Assembly: GCA_003602285.1 (NCBI GenBank)
Contig: QZVU01000006.1
Span: forward strand, 1-64,000
Length of the DNA: 64,000 bases
From: Arthrobacter frigidicola
GTDB lineage: Bacteria > Actinomycetota > Actinomycetes > Actinomycetales > Micrococcaceae
Direction of reading: 5' to 3'
The notes under the pieces were generated by a model. That model was not told the DNA's origin, did no database searches, and worked only from the letters and a program-made list of their open reading frames with translations. Position numbers and translations under genes: made by a program. Below are positions 7,109-16,283 of this stretch, piece after piece (positions within the stretch are counted from its first letter, which is position 1; every line of letters starts with the position of its first letter).

Positions 7109-9544
7109 CTACTTGGCGGCGGCCTGTCCGCTCCACCGCTGGTACATGGCGAGATCGCGCAGCATGCGGGCCGCGAACTGCGGCTGCACCTCGGCGGATC
7201 CGCTGATCAGCGACGCCGTCTTGGCGTAGACCTCGACGGCCTCCGCCGGCTTTCCCTTTTCCAGGAAGCTGTCGGCCCGCGCAAGTTCGCGCTGCACCTT
7301 GGTGGCCGTCTTCTCCGGGATGCAGGCGCCGGTCGCCTTTTGGACGTTCTCCGCGGTCCACCGGCCGGCCTCGCGGGAGGCCGCGATCAGGTCGCTGTGT
7401 GGAGTGGTCGCCTCGACCCGGAACACTCCCTCTTCCAGCGCCGTCGCCTGCGGGGCGGAGAGCTGGTTGTAGGCGAAGAGCGCCGCGCCGTCGGAGTGCG
7501 CGTCCCGGACGGCCTGGGTCTGGTCCACCAGCACATCCGGCGACGAGCCGCGGAACGGACCGTACGTTGCGGTGTAGAGGAGGTTTTCGTCGCCGACGGA
7601 CTTGCGCATCAGCTCGGTATCCCGCGCCACGGATGCGGCGGAGGTACCGAAGGACATGCCGGTGAGGACATCGACGTAGCCCTTGTCCACCCAGTCGGCC
7701 CAGTTCTGGAACTTCTTGGCCAGGCCGTCGGCCGGGTCCGGGAAGACCGCGGCGGACAGCTGCGTCTCGGGTGCCAGCTTCTGCTGCAGCTCCCGGACCT
7801 CGGAGACGAACGACGTGACGTTCTCCTCGCGCCAGGCGTCCCACGACTTCCACAGCGGATCGGCCGGGGTCAGCGTGTACGGATCCTTGCCGAACTCCGC
7901 CGCGAACGCGTCACGGGAGAAATCACTGTAGGAGAAGGAGGCCGTCTGCCACGGCTGGGAGACCGGGTAGCGGATGTAGTCGAGGTGAAGGCCCTCGACG
8001 TCGTACTTGGTCAGGATCTCCTCGTAGATCGACTTCATGTAGGCGCGGGGCTCGGGCATGGCGGGATCCACGAAGAAGTAGCCTTCCTCCTGCGAGGAGG
8101 GTTGGGGGCCGGTCTTGCCGACGTCCTCGCGCTCGACGGCGGCCCACTCCGGGTGTGCCTCGAGGATGGGCCCGGCGCCGCCGTTTTCATTCACCGACTG
8201 CGCACCGACGAAGAAGGTGTGCACCCACGGGTGGAGTTCGATGTCCCGGGCGTGCGCCTCGTCGATCCAGACCTGGAGCGGATCGAAGCCGACCATCTCC
8301 GGCCGCTGGGCCGCGATGCCGTTGTCCGTGGCGACGGCGCTGGGGTAGATGGTGTATCCCTGGAACACGGTCTCCAGGAAGACCATGTTGGCGCCGGCGG
8401 CGTCGATCTCGTCGAGCGTCTTGGCGATGTCGGCGGGCGTTGTCTCCGTCGGGCGGACCCACATGCCGCGGCCTTCGACCGGGCGGGATTCCGCGGTGCG
8501 GTACCAGGCCAGTTCGGCCGATTCGCGGGCCCGTTCGGCCAGCGCTACCGAGCCGTCGACGTCGCCGGCCTCCGAGGCCTTGGCGGCCTGGTCGAGCAGC
8601 GAGCGGGCCTCGGCGGCTGCGGCGGCCGAGCCCTCATTGTCGATGATGAGGCAGCTCTCTCCGGCGGCCGTGAGGGATTCGCCGGCGCGTGTCAGGGCCT
8701 GCTCGGCGCCGTAGATGTAGGTGCTCTCGTCGATGGTGACCGTCAGGGTCGAGCCCTCGATGGCGACCTTCGCCCCCGGGACGGCGTTGCTCGAGAGCCA
8801 GGCACCGCGTCCACCGTGGCCGGAGATGACCATTCCGTCGGCGGGGATCTCGCGGTTGTTGCCGCCCCGGGAGACGACGCGGCCGTCGACCACGGTCACC
8901 TCATAGCCGTAGTCGTTGGTCTTCGTGGTGGGACGTCCGGAGGCTGCGGTGTAGACGATCAGCTGTTCGGCGCCGCGGCAGCCGGGGTAGCAGTTCCCGG
9001 AGGCGGGGTCCACGCCGCCGGGATGGCTTGCCACGGTGGGGTCGGTCGCGTCGATGGTGGTGCTCACCGAGCGCACGGTGAGGCCGTCCAGGCTGACGAG
9101 CTCACCGACGTGGATATGGTCCTGGAGGAACCTGCGCACGTCAGGCGTGCCGCCGGGTGAGGCGGAGAGGACGGCGCCGTCGCGTGGGATCGCATTGTTG
9201 CCCTTGTTCGCGCAGCTGGTGAAGACGGTGCAGACGTCGAGCACCTTGTAGGTGCCCGCCGTGGCGGTTTCCTGAAGGACCGCCTCGCCCCCGAACTGGT
9301 TGGTCTTGGTCGAGGGCCCGAACTCCGGGGTGTAGAGGGCGAACATGCCGGCGGTGCGGCTTGAGGGGTTGATGGCGTCGAGGGTCTGCACGGTGCCGTC
9401 GGCGGCGACGGCACGCGGTCCGGCCGGCGCGTCGGCTGGTGCGGCCAGGGCAGTGCCGGGAGCCGAAGCCAGTGGAATGAGCAGTGCGGCGGTGAGGGTT
9501 GTAACGAGCGGCCACCGGCGTTGGTGGGCGATGCTTCTTCGCAT
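7109..9544 (-). CDS. Secreted family-10-like glycoside hydrolase (GHL10/DUF187)
   Basis: An 811-residue exported protein. The N-terminus (MRRSIAHQRRWPLV followed by a hydrophobic stretch to SAPGTALA) is a Sec signal peptide. Residues about 40-280 are beta-rich and unassigned. A short helical region follows (ARSLLDQAAKASEAGDVDGS). The glycosidase domain begins near residue 365 (EGRGMWVRPTETTPADIAKTLDEI) and contains IELHPWVHTFFVG and EGLHLDYIRYP, the hallmark of GHL10 (formerly DUF187) TIM-barrel glycosidases. A helical tail follows. The ATG at 9544 was chosen because AAGGAGGTCCC precedes it and the signal peptide starts there. Two copies of the locus palindrome lie 34-120 bases upstream, suggesting co-regulation with the sugar transporter operon at 9.7-21.1 kb. 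Substrate unknown. Confidence 0.85.
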   Translation of the reverse strand: MRRSIAHQRRWPLVTTLTAALLIPLASAPGTALAAPADAPAGPRAVAADGTVQTLDAINPSSRTAGMFALYTPEFGPSTKTNQFGGEAVLQETATAGTYKVLDVCTVFTSCANKGNNAIPRDGAVLSASPGGTPDVRRFLQDHIHVGELVSLDGLTVRSVSTTIDATDPTVASHPGGVDPASGNCYPGCRGAEQLIVYTAASGRPTTKTNDYGYEVTVVDGRVVSRGGNNREIPADGMVISGHGGRGAWLSSNAVPGAKVAIEGSTLTVTIDESTYIYGAEQALTRAGESLTAAGESCLIIDNEGSAAAAAEARSLLDQAAKASEAGDVDGSVALAERARESAELAWYRTAESRPVEGRGMWVRPTETTPADIAKTLDEIDAAGANMVFLETVFQGYTIYPSAVATDNGIAAQRPEMVGFDPLQVWIDEAHARDIELHPWVHTFFVGAQSVNENGGAGPILEAHPEWAAVEREDVGKTGPQPSSQEEGYFFVDPAMPEPRAYMKSIYEEILTKYDVEGLHLDYIRYPVSQPWQTASFSYSDFSRDAFAAEFGKDPYTLTPADPLWKSWDAWREENVTSFVSEVRELQQKLAPETQLSAAVFPDPADGLAKKFQNWADWVDKGYVDVLTGMSFGTSAASVARDTELMRKSVGDENLLYTATYGPFRGSSPDVLVDQTQAVRDAHSDGAALFAYNQLSAPQATALEEGVFRVEATTPHSDLIAASREAGRWTAENVQKATGACIPEKTATKVQRELARADSFLEKGKPAEAVEVYAKTASLISGSAEVQPQFAARMLRDLAMYQRWSGQAAAK

Positions 9545-9577
9545 GGGACCTCCTTGGTCGATCCCATCCTGTTGTGG

Positions 9578-9664
9578 TGGTACGTACAAGTCAATACCGA
9601 TTGCGAGTATTTTCCCCTTTAATTGCGCGGGTCTTGCGCTTTCCAGATTAAGTGGTCCGTACCT
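9578..9664. promoter_or_regulatory. Two operator-like palindromes upstream of the GHL10 gene
   Basis: TGGTACGTACAA at 9578-9589 and TGGTCCGTACCT at 9653-9664, start points 75 bp apart, are variants of the TGGTNCGTACCA palindrome also found twice before the sugar-binding-protein gene near 21.2 kb. They sit in the promoter region of the glycosidase gene. The GntR/HutC regulator of this locus is the obvious candidate ligand; this is inference from motif sharing. Confidence 0.55.
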
Positions 9665-9690
9665 ATTAGAAACGCCTGCGGGCACGCCGA

Positions 9691-9717
9691 AAAGCCGCGG
9701 CTGACCGCCGCGGCTTT
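9691..9717 (-). terminator. Terminator of the sugar-use operon
   Basis: A perfect 11-bp stem (9691-9701 with 9707-9717, AAAGCCGCGGC and its complement) with a 5-base loop, 14 bp beyond the stop of the GH38 gene. On the minus strand it is followed by TTTTC. It marks the end of the long operon. Confidence 0.75.
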
Positions 9718-9730
9718 GCGTGGAGGACGC

Positions 9731-12349
9731 TCAGCCCAGGAGGAGCGTCACCAGCCCGTAGGGCGGAAGCTCAAGGCGGAGCTCCTCCGCCACGGGCAGT
9801 TCCTCCTGGGGCGTTTCGTCGATCCGCGCCCGGTGCACGGTGGTGACGCCGTCCGGGACGACCACGACTGCGGAGACCGGGAGCGGGGTCAGGTTCGAGA
9901 TCCGGAGCACCGAGCCTCCCGCATGCCCCTCGGCCGGCTTCCAGGCCGAGACGCGGGCGCCGGTCACCTCCGGCGCCGTGCGCCCCGCCGACCGGCCCGC
10001 CGGTGCCGGAACCCCGGGGCGGAGGGCGAAGGCAGCCAGCGGAGCCACGTGGAGTGCCGCGGCGGTCAGGAAGGCGGGGTTCTCCGGTTGGACGCCCTCC
10101 CCGAGCACGACGGCGACGTTCACGGTGAGTGGCCCCTGGCACTGGGCCTCGGGCACCGCCAGCATCGGTCCGGCGCCGGTGGTGCGGGTGCGCAGGTCGA
10201 AGCGGGAGAGCCAGCCGACGGCGCGCAGCAGGGTCACCGCGAGGACCGCCGAGCCGCCGGTCCGCAAGGCCTGGACCTCGGGCAGCCCGCGGACCAGCAG
10301 GGCGACGGCGTCCGCGCCGCGACCGACAGCCGCCCAGGAGGTCACGGGGGCCACCGGGTGGGCGGCCTCCAGGGCGGCCTCGGTCGGCAGCGGCCCGAGT
10401 TCCGGGCCGATCGGCCGGTCGATCGTCGACCAGTGCTGGTCCGCCGTCCACGCGTCAGCGCCGGCGTCGACCGGGGTCTCGAAGCGCAGCCGGTGATCGC
10501 GTGCCTGGTTGTCCAGGGTGATGGTCCACTCAAGGCGGTCGGTCTCCGCCCAGTGGGTGACGGTGATCGCCAGGGGTGAGTCGACGGTGGAGGCGCTGCG
10601 GCTGTCACGGTCCTCCCCGATCCCTTCCGGAAGGGTCAGGACGGCCGCGATCCGCAGACGCGTGCGAAGCTCGGTACGGGAGACCTCGACGTCGACCACC
10701 CGGGGGACGGCGGGCACATCGCCGGGAATCGGGTCGAAGTTGTAGGTGTCCCCGCGGTCGCCGTGCGAGACGAGGCGGCCGACACCCTCGTTAATGACGC
10801 CGGTGGTCGTGTCCTGCACGCGCAGGGAGGCATCGTCGAGCACCTCAAGGCGGAAGCGCCCACTGTCGACGACGCGGTTCTGCAGGATCTCCGGTCCGGT
10901 AGTGGCCTCGCCGAGTTCGGCGCTGAACGTCGTCCAGCCGAACGCGGGGACGTCCGCTGCCGCAAAGGCGACGGTGTGCGTGTCGGTGTCCCGGCTGTCG
11001 GGCAGCAGGTCGAGGTCGGCCTCGAAAATCTTTCCGCGCCGGGTGGCCTCAACCTCAAACGGAATCCTCCGGCCCTCGGCGTCCCGCAGGCCTGTCACCA
11101 CGCGCCCGGCCTCGGTCACCACATCGACCGTCGCGGGTCCGCTCACCGGCGTGCCGTGACCGGAGAGCACGACGACGCCGGCGATCTCGCGCGCAGGGTC
11201 ACCGTGCTGGCGGGTGTCGACGCCTTCGGCCAGCAGGAGCCGGCGCAGCAGCAGGTCTCCGGTGTCGGTGGCGCGCTGGGCGCGGACGGTGGTCTGGCGG
11301 TGCACTTCGTCGGTGCTGCAGCCGCAGATCGAGTCGTGGGGCGCGTTCTTGATCACGAGGTCCCACGCGTCGTCGAGCAGCTCCGCGTGGGAATCCGGCG
11401 TCGCTCCGGCCGCGGCGAGGGACGCGGCCAGCCGGTGCCGGGCCAGCTGCGGCTCGACGAAACGCTCGAGCAGCGTCTGGACCCGGTGGTTCGCCAGTTT
11501 GACGTAGGTGCGCGCGGAGAGGGTTCCGGGCAGCAGGAAGGTGAGCCGGTTGCCAAGGGTGCGGAGTTCCCCGGAGACCTCGGGGAGGTCGACGGCGGCG
11601 GCGCGCGCCCCGGCGAAAAAGTCCTCGAGGGTGGTTTCGACCAGGGCGACGCCGGCCCCGGCGGCGGCCTCCTGCCGTTCGGCCGGCGGACGCGGCACGA
11701 GGTGATCCCCGCCGTTGAGCAGCAGGAGCGGGCCTTCCGGCATCCGGTTCCGTTCTGTCTCGACGAACTGCTTCAGCTGGGTGTCGCTGGTGTCGGCGTC
11801 CCAGAGGGTTTCGGTCTGGTGGTAGCCCTGGTTGACGGTGAAGACCTCGCTGCCGTCCGGGGAGATCCAGCGGAACCGGGCGTGCTCCGGCGGTGCACCG
11901 CGCCAGACGAGGGCGGTGTCGATGCCGAAGCCGTTGAGCAGCCGCGGCAGGTCCGCCGGATGTCCGAAGGCGTCGGGCGAGTAGCCCACCGGTGAAAGCC
12001 GTCCCATCCGGGTGCCCCACCGGCGGGCGCGCAGCAGGTTCCGGACGAGGTTTTCGCCGGAGACGAGCTGGTTGTCGGCGAGCACGTGCCACGGCCCGAC
12101 GGTCAGCCGCCCGGAGCCGATGTGCGCAGCCAGGCGCTCCTCGAGATCGGGGCGGATCTCCAGGACGTCGGCGAGGATGACGGTCTGCCCGTCGAGGTGG
12201 AAGGAGGCGTATTCGCCCTTATCCAGCGCATTGCACACCCGCTCGACCAGCTCCACGAGCCGTCCCCGGTACCCGTCGAAGGTGCGGTACCACTCCCGGT
12301 CCCAGTGGACGTGGGAGATCACAGAGCAGGTCTCTTGGGGCTCAGACAC
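9731..12349 (-). CDS. GH38 alpha-mannosidase
   Basis: An 872-residue cytoplasmic enzyme, close to the length of E. coli MngB. It opens with ISHVHWDREWY (H15 and D17, zinc ligands of GH38), then GPWHVLADNQLVSGENLVRNL and VGYSPDAFGHPADLP, where D126 is the expected nucleophile. KNAPHDSICGCSTDEVH supplies the remaining zinc histidine region. Middle and C-terminal beta domains complete the family layout. The frame stays open upstream through the overlapping nanE gene. The GTG at 12349 was chosen because it couples to the nanE stop and lies directly before the domain. Likely substrate is an imported mannose-containing oligosaccharide, possibly phosphorylated; specificity cannot be read. Last gene of the operon. 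Confidence 0.88.
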   Translation of the reverse strand: MSEPQETCSVISHVHWDREWYRTFDGYRGRLVELVERVCNALDKGEYASFHLDGQTVILADVLEIRPDLEERLAAHIGSGRLTVGPWHVLADNQLVSGENLVRNLLRARRWGTRMGRLSPVGYSPDAFGHPADLPRLLNGFGIDTALVWRGAPPEHARFRWISPDGSEVFTVNQGYHQTETLWDADTSDTQLKQFVETERNRMPEGPLLLLNGGDHLVPRPPAERQEAAAGAGVALVETTLEDFFAGARAAAVDLPEVSGELRTLGNRLTFLLPGTLSARTYVKLANHRVQTLLERFVEPQLARHRLAASLAAAGATPDSHAELLDDAWDLVIKNAPHDSICGCSTDEVHRQTTVRAQRATDTGDLLLRRLLLAEGVDTRQHGDPAREIAGVVVLSGHGTPVSGPATVDVVTEAGRVVTGLRDAEGRRIPFEVEATRRGKIFEADLDLLPDSRDTDTHTVAFAAADVPAFGWTTFSAELGEATTGPEILQNRVVDSGRFRLEVLDDASLRVQDTTTGVINEGVGRLVSHGDRGDTYNFDPIPGDVPAVPRVVDVEVSRTELRTRLRIAAVLTLPEGIGEDRDSRSASTVDSPLAITVTHWAETDRLEWTITLDNQARDHRLRFETPVDAGADAWTADQHWSTIDRPIGPELGPLPTEAALEAAHPVAPVTSWAAVGRGADAVALLVRGLPEVQALRTGGSAVLAVTLLRAVGWLSRFDLRTRTTGAGPMLAVPEAQCQGPLTVNVAVVLGEGVQPENPAFLTAAALHVAPLAAFALRPGVPAPAGRSAGRTAPEVTGARVSAWKPAEGHAGGSVLRISNLTPLPVSAVVVVPDGVTTVHRARIDETPQEELPVAEELRLELPPYGLVTLLLG

Positions 12350-13082
12350 GGGTGCCTTCCTCGGTGGTGGCGGCGACGGCGGAGGTGCGCCGGGCGAAAC
12401 GGGCGGTGATTGACTGCGGGTGGGTGATTGCTGAGCCGACGACGACGGCGGCGGCGCCCAGCTCGAGGGCGGTGGCGGCGTCGTTGGGGGTGGCGATGCG
12501 GCCTTCGGCGAGGAGGGGCACGGTGAGGACGGCGGCGAGTTCGGCGACCAGGGCGAGGTCCGGTCCGGGTCCGGGACGGCTGTACGGGGTGTAACCGGCG
12601 AGGGTGGTGGAGACGAGGTCGGCGCCGGCGGCCTCGGCGGCGAGGCCTTCCTCGACGGTGGAGACATCGGCGAGGACGAGCACCGGGGCGGCTTCCTTGA
12701 GCCGGCGGATGGTGTCGGCGAGGGTGAGCCCGTCCGGGCGGGGTCGGTCCGTGCCGTCGAGGGCGACGATGTCGGCGCCGGCCCGGGCCACCTCGACCGC
12801 CGCGGAGAGGGTCGGCGTGATGTAGACGCCGGTGTCGCCGATCTTCCACAGCCCGATGATCGGGGCGTCGGTTGCGGCACGCACGGCGCGGACGTCGTCG
12901 GGCCCTTCGAGGCGGACGGCGGCAGCACCTCCGGCGAGCACGCTCAGGGCCATGGCCCGCATGTGGACGGGGCCACGGAGGGGTTCGCCCGGGTAGGCCT
13001 GGCAGGACACGATGAGGTGGCCGCGGAGGCGGTCGAGGATTCCTGCCGGCTGGGGTGTTGCCGCGGGGAACTGCTCAGGCAC
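12342..13082 (-). CDS. nanE: N-acetylmannosamine-6-phosphate 2-epimerase
   Basis: A 246-residue TIM-barrel enzyme that interconverts N-acetylmannosamine-6-phosphate and N-acetylglucosamine-6-phosphate. Diagnostic stretches are LIVSCQAYPGEPLRGP, AVRLEGPDDVRAVR, PIIGLWKIGD, DIVALDGTDRPRP, ADVSTVEEGLAAEAAGADLVSTTLAGYTP (read in parts), LLAEGRIATPNDA and AVVVGSAITHP. Both the catalytic lysine region (GLWK) and the phosphate-binding GR and GS turns are present. It overlaps both neighbours by eight bases, so it is translated as part of the operon. With the ROK kinase upstream this gives a kinase-epimerase pair, but no NanA lyase, NagA or NagB is in the window. Confidence 0.92.
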   Translation of the reverse strand: MPEQFPAATPQPAGILDRLRGHLIVSCQAYPGEPLRGPVHMRAMALSVLAGGAAAVRLEGPDDVRAVRAATDAPIIGLWKIGDTGVYITPTLSAAVEVARAGADIVALDGTDRPRPDGLTLADTIRRLKEAAPVLVLADVSTVEEGLAAEAAGADLVSTTLAGYTPYSRPGPGPDLALVAELAAVLTVPLLAEGRIATPNDAATALELGAAAVVVGSAITHPQSITARFARRTSAVAATTEEGTRV

Positions 13083-14784
13083 TGGGGATCTCCGTACTGC
13101 TGGGAACGAGGGGTGGAACGGCGGGTGTGCCGGCCGTTGGGAGGGCGGGTGGGAGGGTGGTTGGGCGGGCGACGGCGTTTTCGGGCCACGCGATCGGTGC
13201 GCCCCGGGCGGTCAGGGCGTCCTGCACCGCGCGGAGCCGGCCGGAGTCTCGAACGATCCCGCGCGCGCTGCCTGACCTTCCGGTGGGGGCTGCCGTTCCG
13301 GGACCGGCCGGCGAGTCAGTGCCGGCCGGCGACTCGACGCTGTGTCCTGGGGCGGAGCCGGCTGCCGCCACAGCAGCCGCCGCGATCACCCCGGCGGCCT
13401 CCCCGATCGCCCATTCGCCGGGCTGCAGACGGTAGGCCGCGGCGGCCACCTGCGTCGCGGCGAGGTTCTTGGCGCCCATCACGAGGTTGGCCGGCCCCAC
13501 CCCCTCGGCCGGAACCAGGGCGCGGGCGGGGATCGAGAACGGCGCGGTCTCGCTGAACACCGACCGGGGGTGGCCCACCCGGGGGTGCAGGTCGGCGTGG
13601 TACCAGGCGATCCCGACGGAGTCGGGAACCGGGCGGGCCAGCCCGTTCGGACCCGCCACCAGATCATGGAAGGTGACCCGCTCGGGATTGGCCAGCCGCC
13701 GCGATTCGCGCACATAGGGGGCAGCCGCGAGTCCGTCCGGGGTGCCGCTCAGTTCCGGAGCCAGGCGCAGCTCCGGGTAGCCGCGGCCGGTGCCGAGCGG
13801 GCCCGGCCCGTCCTCGGGGTCGCGCGGCACCTCGGTGCGCAGCCAGTGGACGAACGCCAGAGTGAGGTTCCGGGCCTCCCGGGTGGCGCGTTCGGGGTCG
13901 GCGATCAAGCCGCTGGCGCTGTAGTCGTTGCCGGCCCAGTTGATCACGGCTGCCTCAGGCTTGCCGGAGGCGGCGGTGCGGATCCTGCGGTACTCCCAGA
14001 AGGGCGGCTTCCCGTCCGGGCCGTCGCGGAAGAACCGGTAGCGGAGCGTCTCGCCGTCCCAGCCGTCGAGGTCGAGGGAGAACGGCTGGGAATCGCGCAG
14101 GCGGGCGTAGTCCCCGGGAGCCGGGCCGACGGGGAGGGGAACGGATTCGCGGACCACCGCGGCGACCCAGGTGAAGGACTGCTCCGCGCGCGGGTCGGCC
14201 GGGCCGGGGACGGCGTCGGGTTCGCCGTAGGCGTCCGTGCCTTCCGAACCGATCACCCAGGCGGTACCGGTCAGGGGAAGCAGGTCCCCGGTTTCCGTGG
14301 CGTCGATGAAGATCCCCGCGGAGACCTCGAGGAACGACCCGCCCGGCCCCTCAAGCTCCACCGCCTCGATTCGGGGATCGGGCCCGGCGCCCAGCACCGC
14401 ACGCACCGGCGAGTGGTCGATGAAGAGCCGGAGGCGCCCGGCAGCGAGGTGCTCCTGCAGCATGCCCTCAAGGACGTCCAGACCGACAAGCGGTTCGAAG
14501 CAGAGCCTGCTGACCCAGCCCTCGCCGGGGTTGGCGGCGCCGCCGCAGGCTTCGCGGACGAGGTCCCGGAAGCGGCGGTAGGTGGCCGTGACACCGGCGG
14601 ATTCGACGAGCGGGTGTTCATCGAGCGGTGCCGTGAGCTGGGAGGTCACCTGCCCGCCGATCATCGGCTCGGCGGCGGTGAGCACCACTGACCGGCCGGC
14701 GTCGGCCGCGGCGAGGGCGGCGGCGATACCGCCCAGTCCCCCGCCGATCACGGCGACGTCGGCGGCGACGCGGGCGCGCGTCAT
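13075..14784 (-). CDS. FAD-dependent oxidoreductase (FAD_oxidored family)
   Basis: A 569-residue flavoprotein. The N-terminus DVAVIGGGLGGIAAALAAADAGRSVVL is a textbook Rossmann FAD-binding motif, followed by EPMIGGQVTSQ, characteristic of the FAD_oxidored family often found in polysaccharide-use loci. FIDATETGDLLPL and, near the C-terminus, ANLVMGAKNLAATQVAAAAYRLQPGEWAIGEAAG (read in parts) fit the second FAD contact and family C-terminal signature. A low-complexity stretch of Ser/Pro/Ala/Gly follows near residues 440-470. The ATG at 14784 overlaps the stop of the DUF4127 gene as ATGA. In this context it may oxidise a sugar or sugar acid; the reaction is not known. Confidence 0.85.
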   Translation of the reverse strand: MTRARVAADVAVIGGGLGGIAAALAAADAGRSVVLTAAEPMIGGQVTSQLTAPLDEHPLVESAGVTATYRRFRDLVREACGGAANPGEGWVSRLCFEPLVGLDVLEGMLQEHLAAGRLRLFIDHSPVRAVLGAGPDPRIEAVELEGPGGSFLEVSAGIFIDATETGDLLPLTGTAWVIGSEGTDAYGEPDAVPGPADPRAEQSFTWVAAVVRESVPLPVGPAPGDYARLRDSQPFSLDLDGWDGETLRYRFFRDGPDGKPPFWEYRRIRTAASGKPEAAVINWAGNDYSASGLIADPERATREARNLTLAFVHWLRTEVPRDPEDGPGPLGTGRGYPELRLAPELSGTPDGLAAAPYVRESRRLANPERVTFHDLVAGPNGLARPVPDSVGIAWYHADLHPRVGHPRSVFSETAPFSIPARALVPAEGVGPANLVMGAKNLAATQVAAAAYRLQPGEWAIGEAAGVIAAAAVAAAGSAPGHSVESPAGTDSPAGPGTAAPTGRSGSARGIVRDSGRLRAVQDALTARGAPIAWPENAVARPTTLPPALPTAGTPAVPPLVPSSTEIPSA

Positions 14785-16283
14785 CGGTCGAAGCCCAGAG
14801 TGAAGTCGATCTCGAAGGTCCGGTGCCAAGGCAAGGTCAGGCCGGACAGGTGGATTCCCTCGAACCAGGGCCGCTCCAGCACGGCGTTCAGGCGGTCCTC
14901 CGCTGCATGCAGGACGGGATTGCGGGTGTCGGCGGGCTCAACGGAATCGTGGAGCTCGGGATTCGAGCCCAGTTCGGCCCGCACCCGCGCCCGCTCGATC
15001 GACATCCACCCGTAGTCCTCCACAACCCTCCGGGCGAGGGCGAGGCGGGCTTCGTCGGGGTTGTACGTCCCGGCCGCGCGTCCGGCGCAGGTCGCCACGA
15101 GCTGCGCTGCGACGGTCCCGACGGTGTTGCCCGCGGTGTTCCAGGCGGCGAAGCTGCTCAGCTTCCCCCACGCTCCGCGCTCGTCGAGGGCGGCGACGAG
15201 TGCGGGGTCGGCGCCGTTGGGGCGGTGGACGTCCGCGAGCCCGACGACGGGCGCGCCGGTTGCGGCGGCGTCGAGCACCAGCTGCGCGGTGGCGGCGGCT
15301 GCCTCGGTGTCGTTGCTCTCCTGCGGCGAGACGGCCCAGTCGGCGTGCGGGGCGCGGGGCGCCTCGGGTGCATGCACCACCAGCACGGCATCCCATCCCC
15401 CGGCATTACCGCCGCCGTTAGCGCCGCCGAAATCGGCCACGGCGCCCGCGGATTCAATCTGCCGGCGGATGGTTTCGCGGACCGTCGTCGATTCGTAGGG
15501 CGCTACCCGCTCAAGCGTCTGCGGGTCGGCGCACAGCACGCCGATGCGCGGGCCGCGGACCCCAAGGACGTCGAGGCAGGCGCGGGCCACGAGGACGGCG
15601 CCGATTTCGTCGGCGCCGGGCTGGACGAGTGCCCGCCCGCCGAGTTCGAGCCGCTCCACCCATCCCTCGAGGGCTTCCTGGTCGGTGGCCGAGAGGGACC
15701 GCTGCGAGGCGTCGTCGATGCCGACGACGAGGTGGTCGATGACGTTCCGGCCCGTGAGTTCGAGCGCGGCGAGGGCCAGAGTGTGCTGGCGCATCCGGCG
15801 TCCCAGCCAGTCCCGGCGGACCTCCTCCGGCAGCGCGGCGCGCGCCTCCTCGACGCCTTCCCCCGTTGCGAGGGCACCCGAGAGCCGGTGCAGCGCCGGG
15901 CCGTGCGGGTTCCAGTAGGAGGGTTCCTCCATGGCGTCGAGCGAGTCCGGGGTGCGCGGGACGAGGGAGAAGCCGTAGACCGTCGCGCCGGGGCGGTCGA
16001 GTGCCGACCAGCGTCCCAGGACATCCAATACCGATTCGCCGCCGATGCGCGAAGGGATCAGGCCGCCGAATCCGAGGCCTTCGAGGGAGACGACGACGTG
16101 TCCGGAGGTGCCCATTTGCTCGTGCAGCCAGCCGGCGAGAACGCCGGGATCGCCGGGCTGCCGGATGGAGGGCAGGGCCTTCGCCGGGGGCAGCGCGCAG
16201 TCGAGGCCGGCGATGCGGGCAACGGATGCCGGGAGCTGCGTGCAGACGGGCCGCTCATCGAGGGGGATCAGCGCGATGCTCAT
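14781..16283 (-). CDS. DUF4127 family protein
   Basis: A 500-residue soluble protein beginning MSIALIPLDERPVCTQLP, the PLDERPxx opening that defines DUF4127. Other family-like sections are HVVVSLEGLGFGGLIPSRIGG, YGFSLVPRTP, HLVVGIDDASQRS, GADEIGAVLVARA and, near residue 385, AAWNTAGNTVGTVAAQ. The family is common in Firmicutes and Actinobacteria beside glycan and amino-sugar genes; its activity is unknown, and hydrolase or transferase roles have only been guessed. It overlaps the ROK kinase gene upstream and the FAD gene downstream by four bases each. Its fixed place in an operon of sugar import and amino-sugar metabolism suggests a step on the same substrate. Confidence 0.85.
   Translation of the reverse strand: MSIALIPLDERPVCTQLPASVARIAGLDCALPPAKALPSIRQPGDPGVLAGWLHEQMGTSGHVVVSLEGLGFGGLIPSRIGGESVLDVLGRWSALDRPGATVYGFSLVPRTPDSLDAMEEPSYWNPHGPALHRLSGALATGEGVEEARAALPEEVRRDWLGRRMRQHTLALAALELTGRNVIDHLVVGIDDASQRSLSATDQEALEGWVERLELGGRALVQPGADEIGAVLVARACLDVLGVRGPRIGVLCADPQTLERVAPYESTTVRETIRRQIESAGAVADFGGANGGGNAGGWDAVLVVHAPEAPRAPHADWAVSPQESNDTEAAAATAQLVLDAAATGAPVVGLADVHRPNGADPALVAALDERGAWGKLSSFAAWNTAGNTVGTVAAQLVATCAGRAAGTYNPDEARLALARRVVEDYGWMSIERARVRAELGSNPELHDSVEPADTRNPVLHAAEDRLNAVLERPWFEGIHLSGLTLPWHRTFEIDFTLGFDR

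Noticed and set aside
7340-9160. A 606-codon plus-strand frame
   Set aside because: Antisense to the GHL10 glycosidase; Gly/Val/Asp-rich shadow composition.
12350-12928. Upstream extension of the GH38 frame
   Set aside because: This part lies over nanE in another frame and is extremely Pro/Ser-rich, a typical high-GC shadow; the GTG at 12349 fits the domain start.
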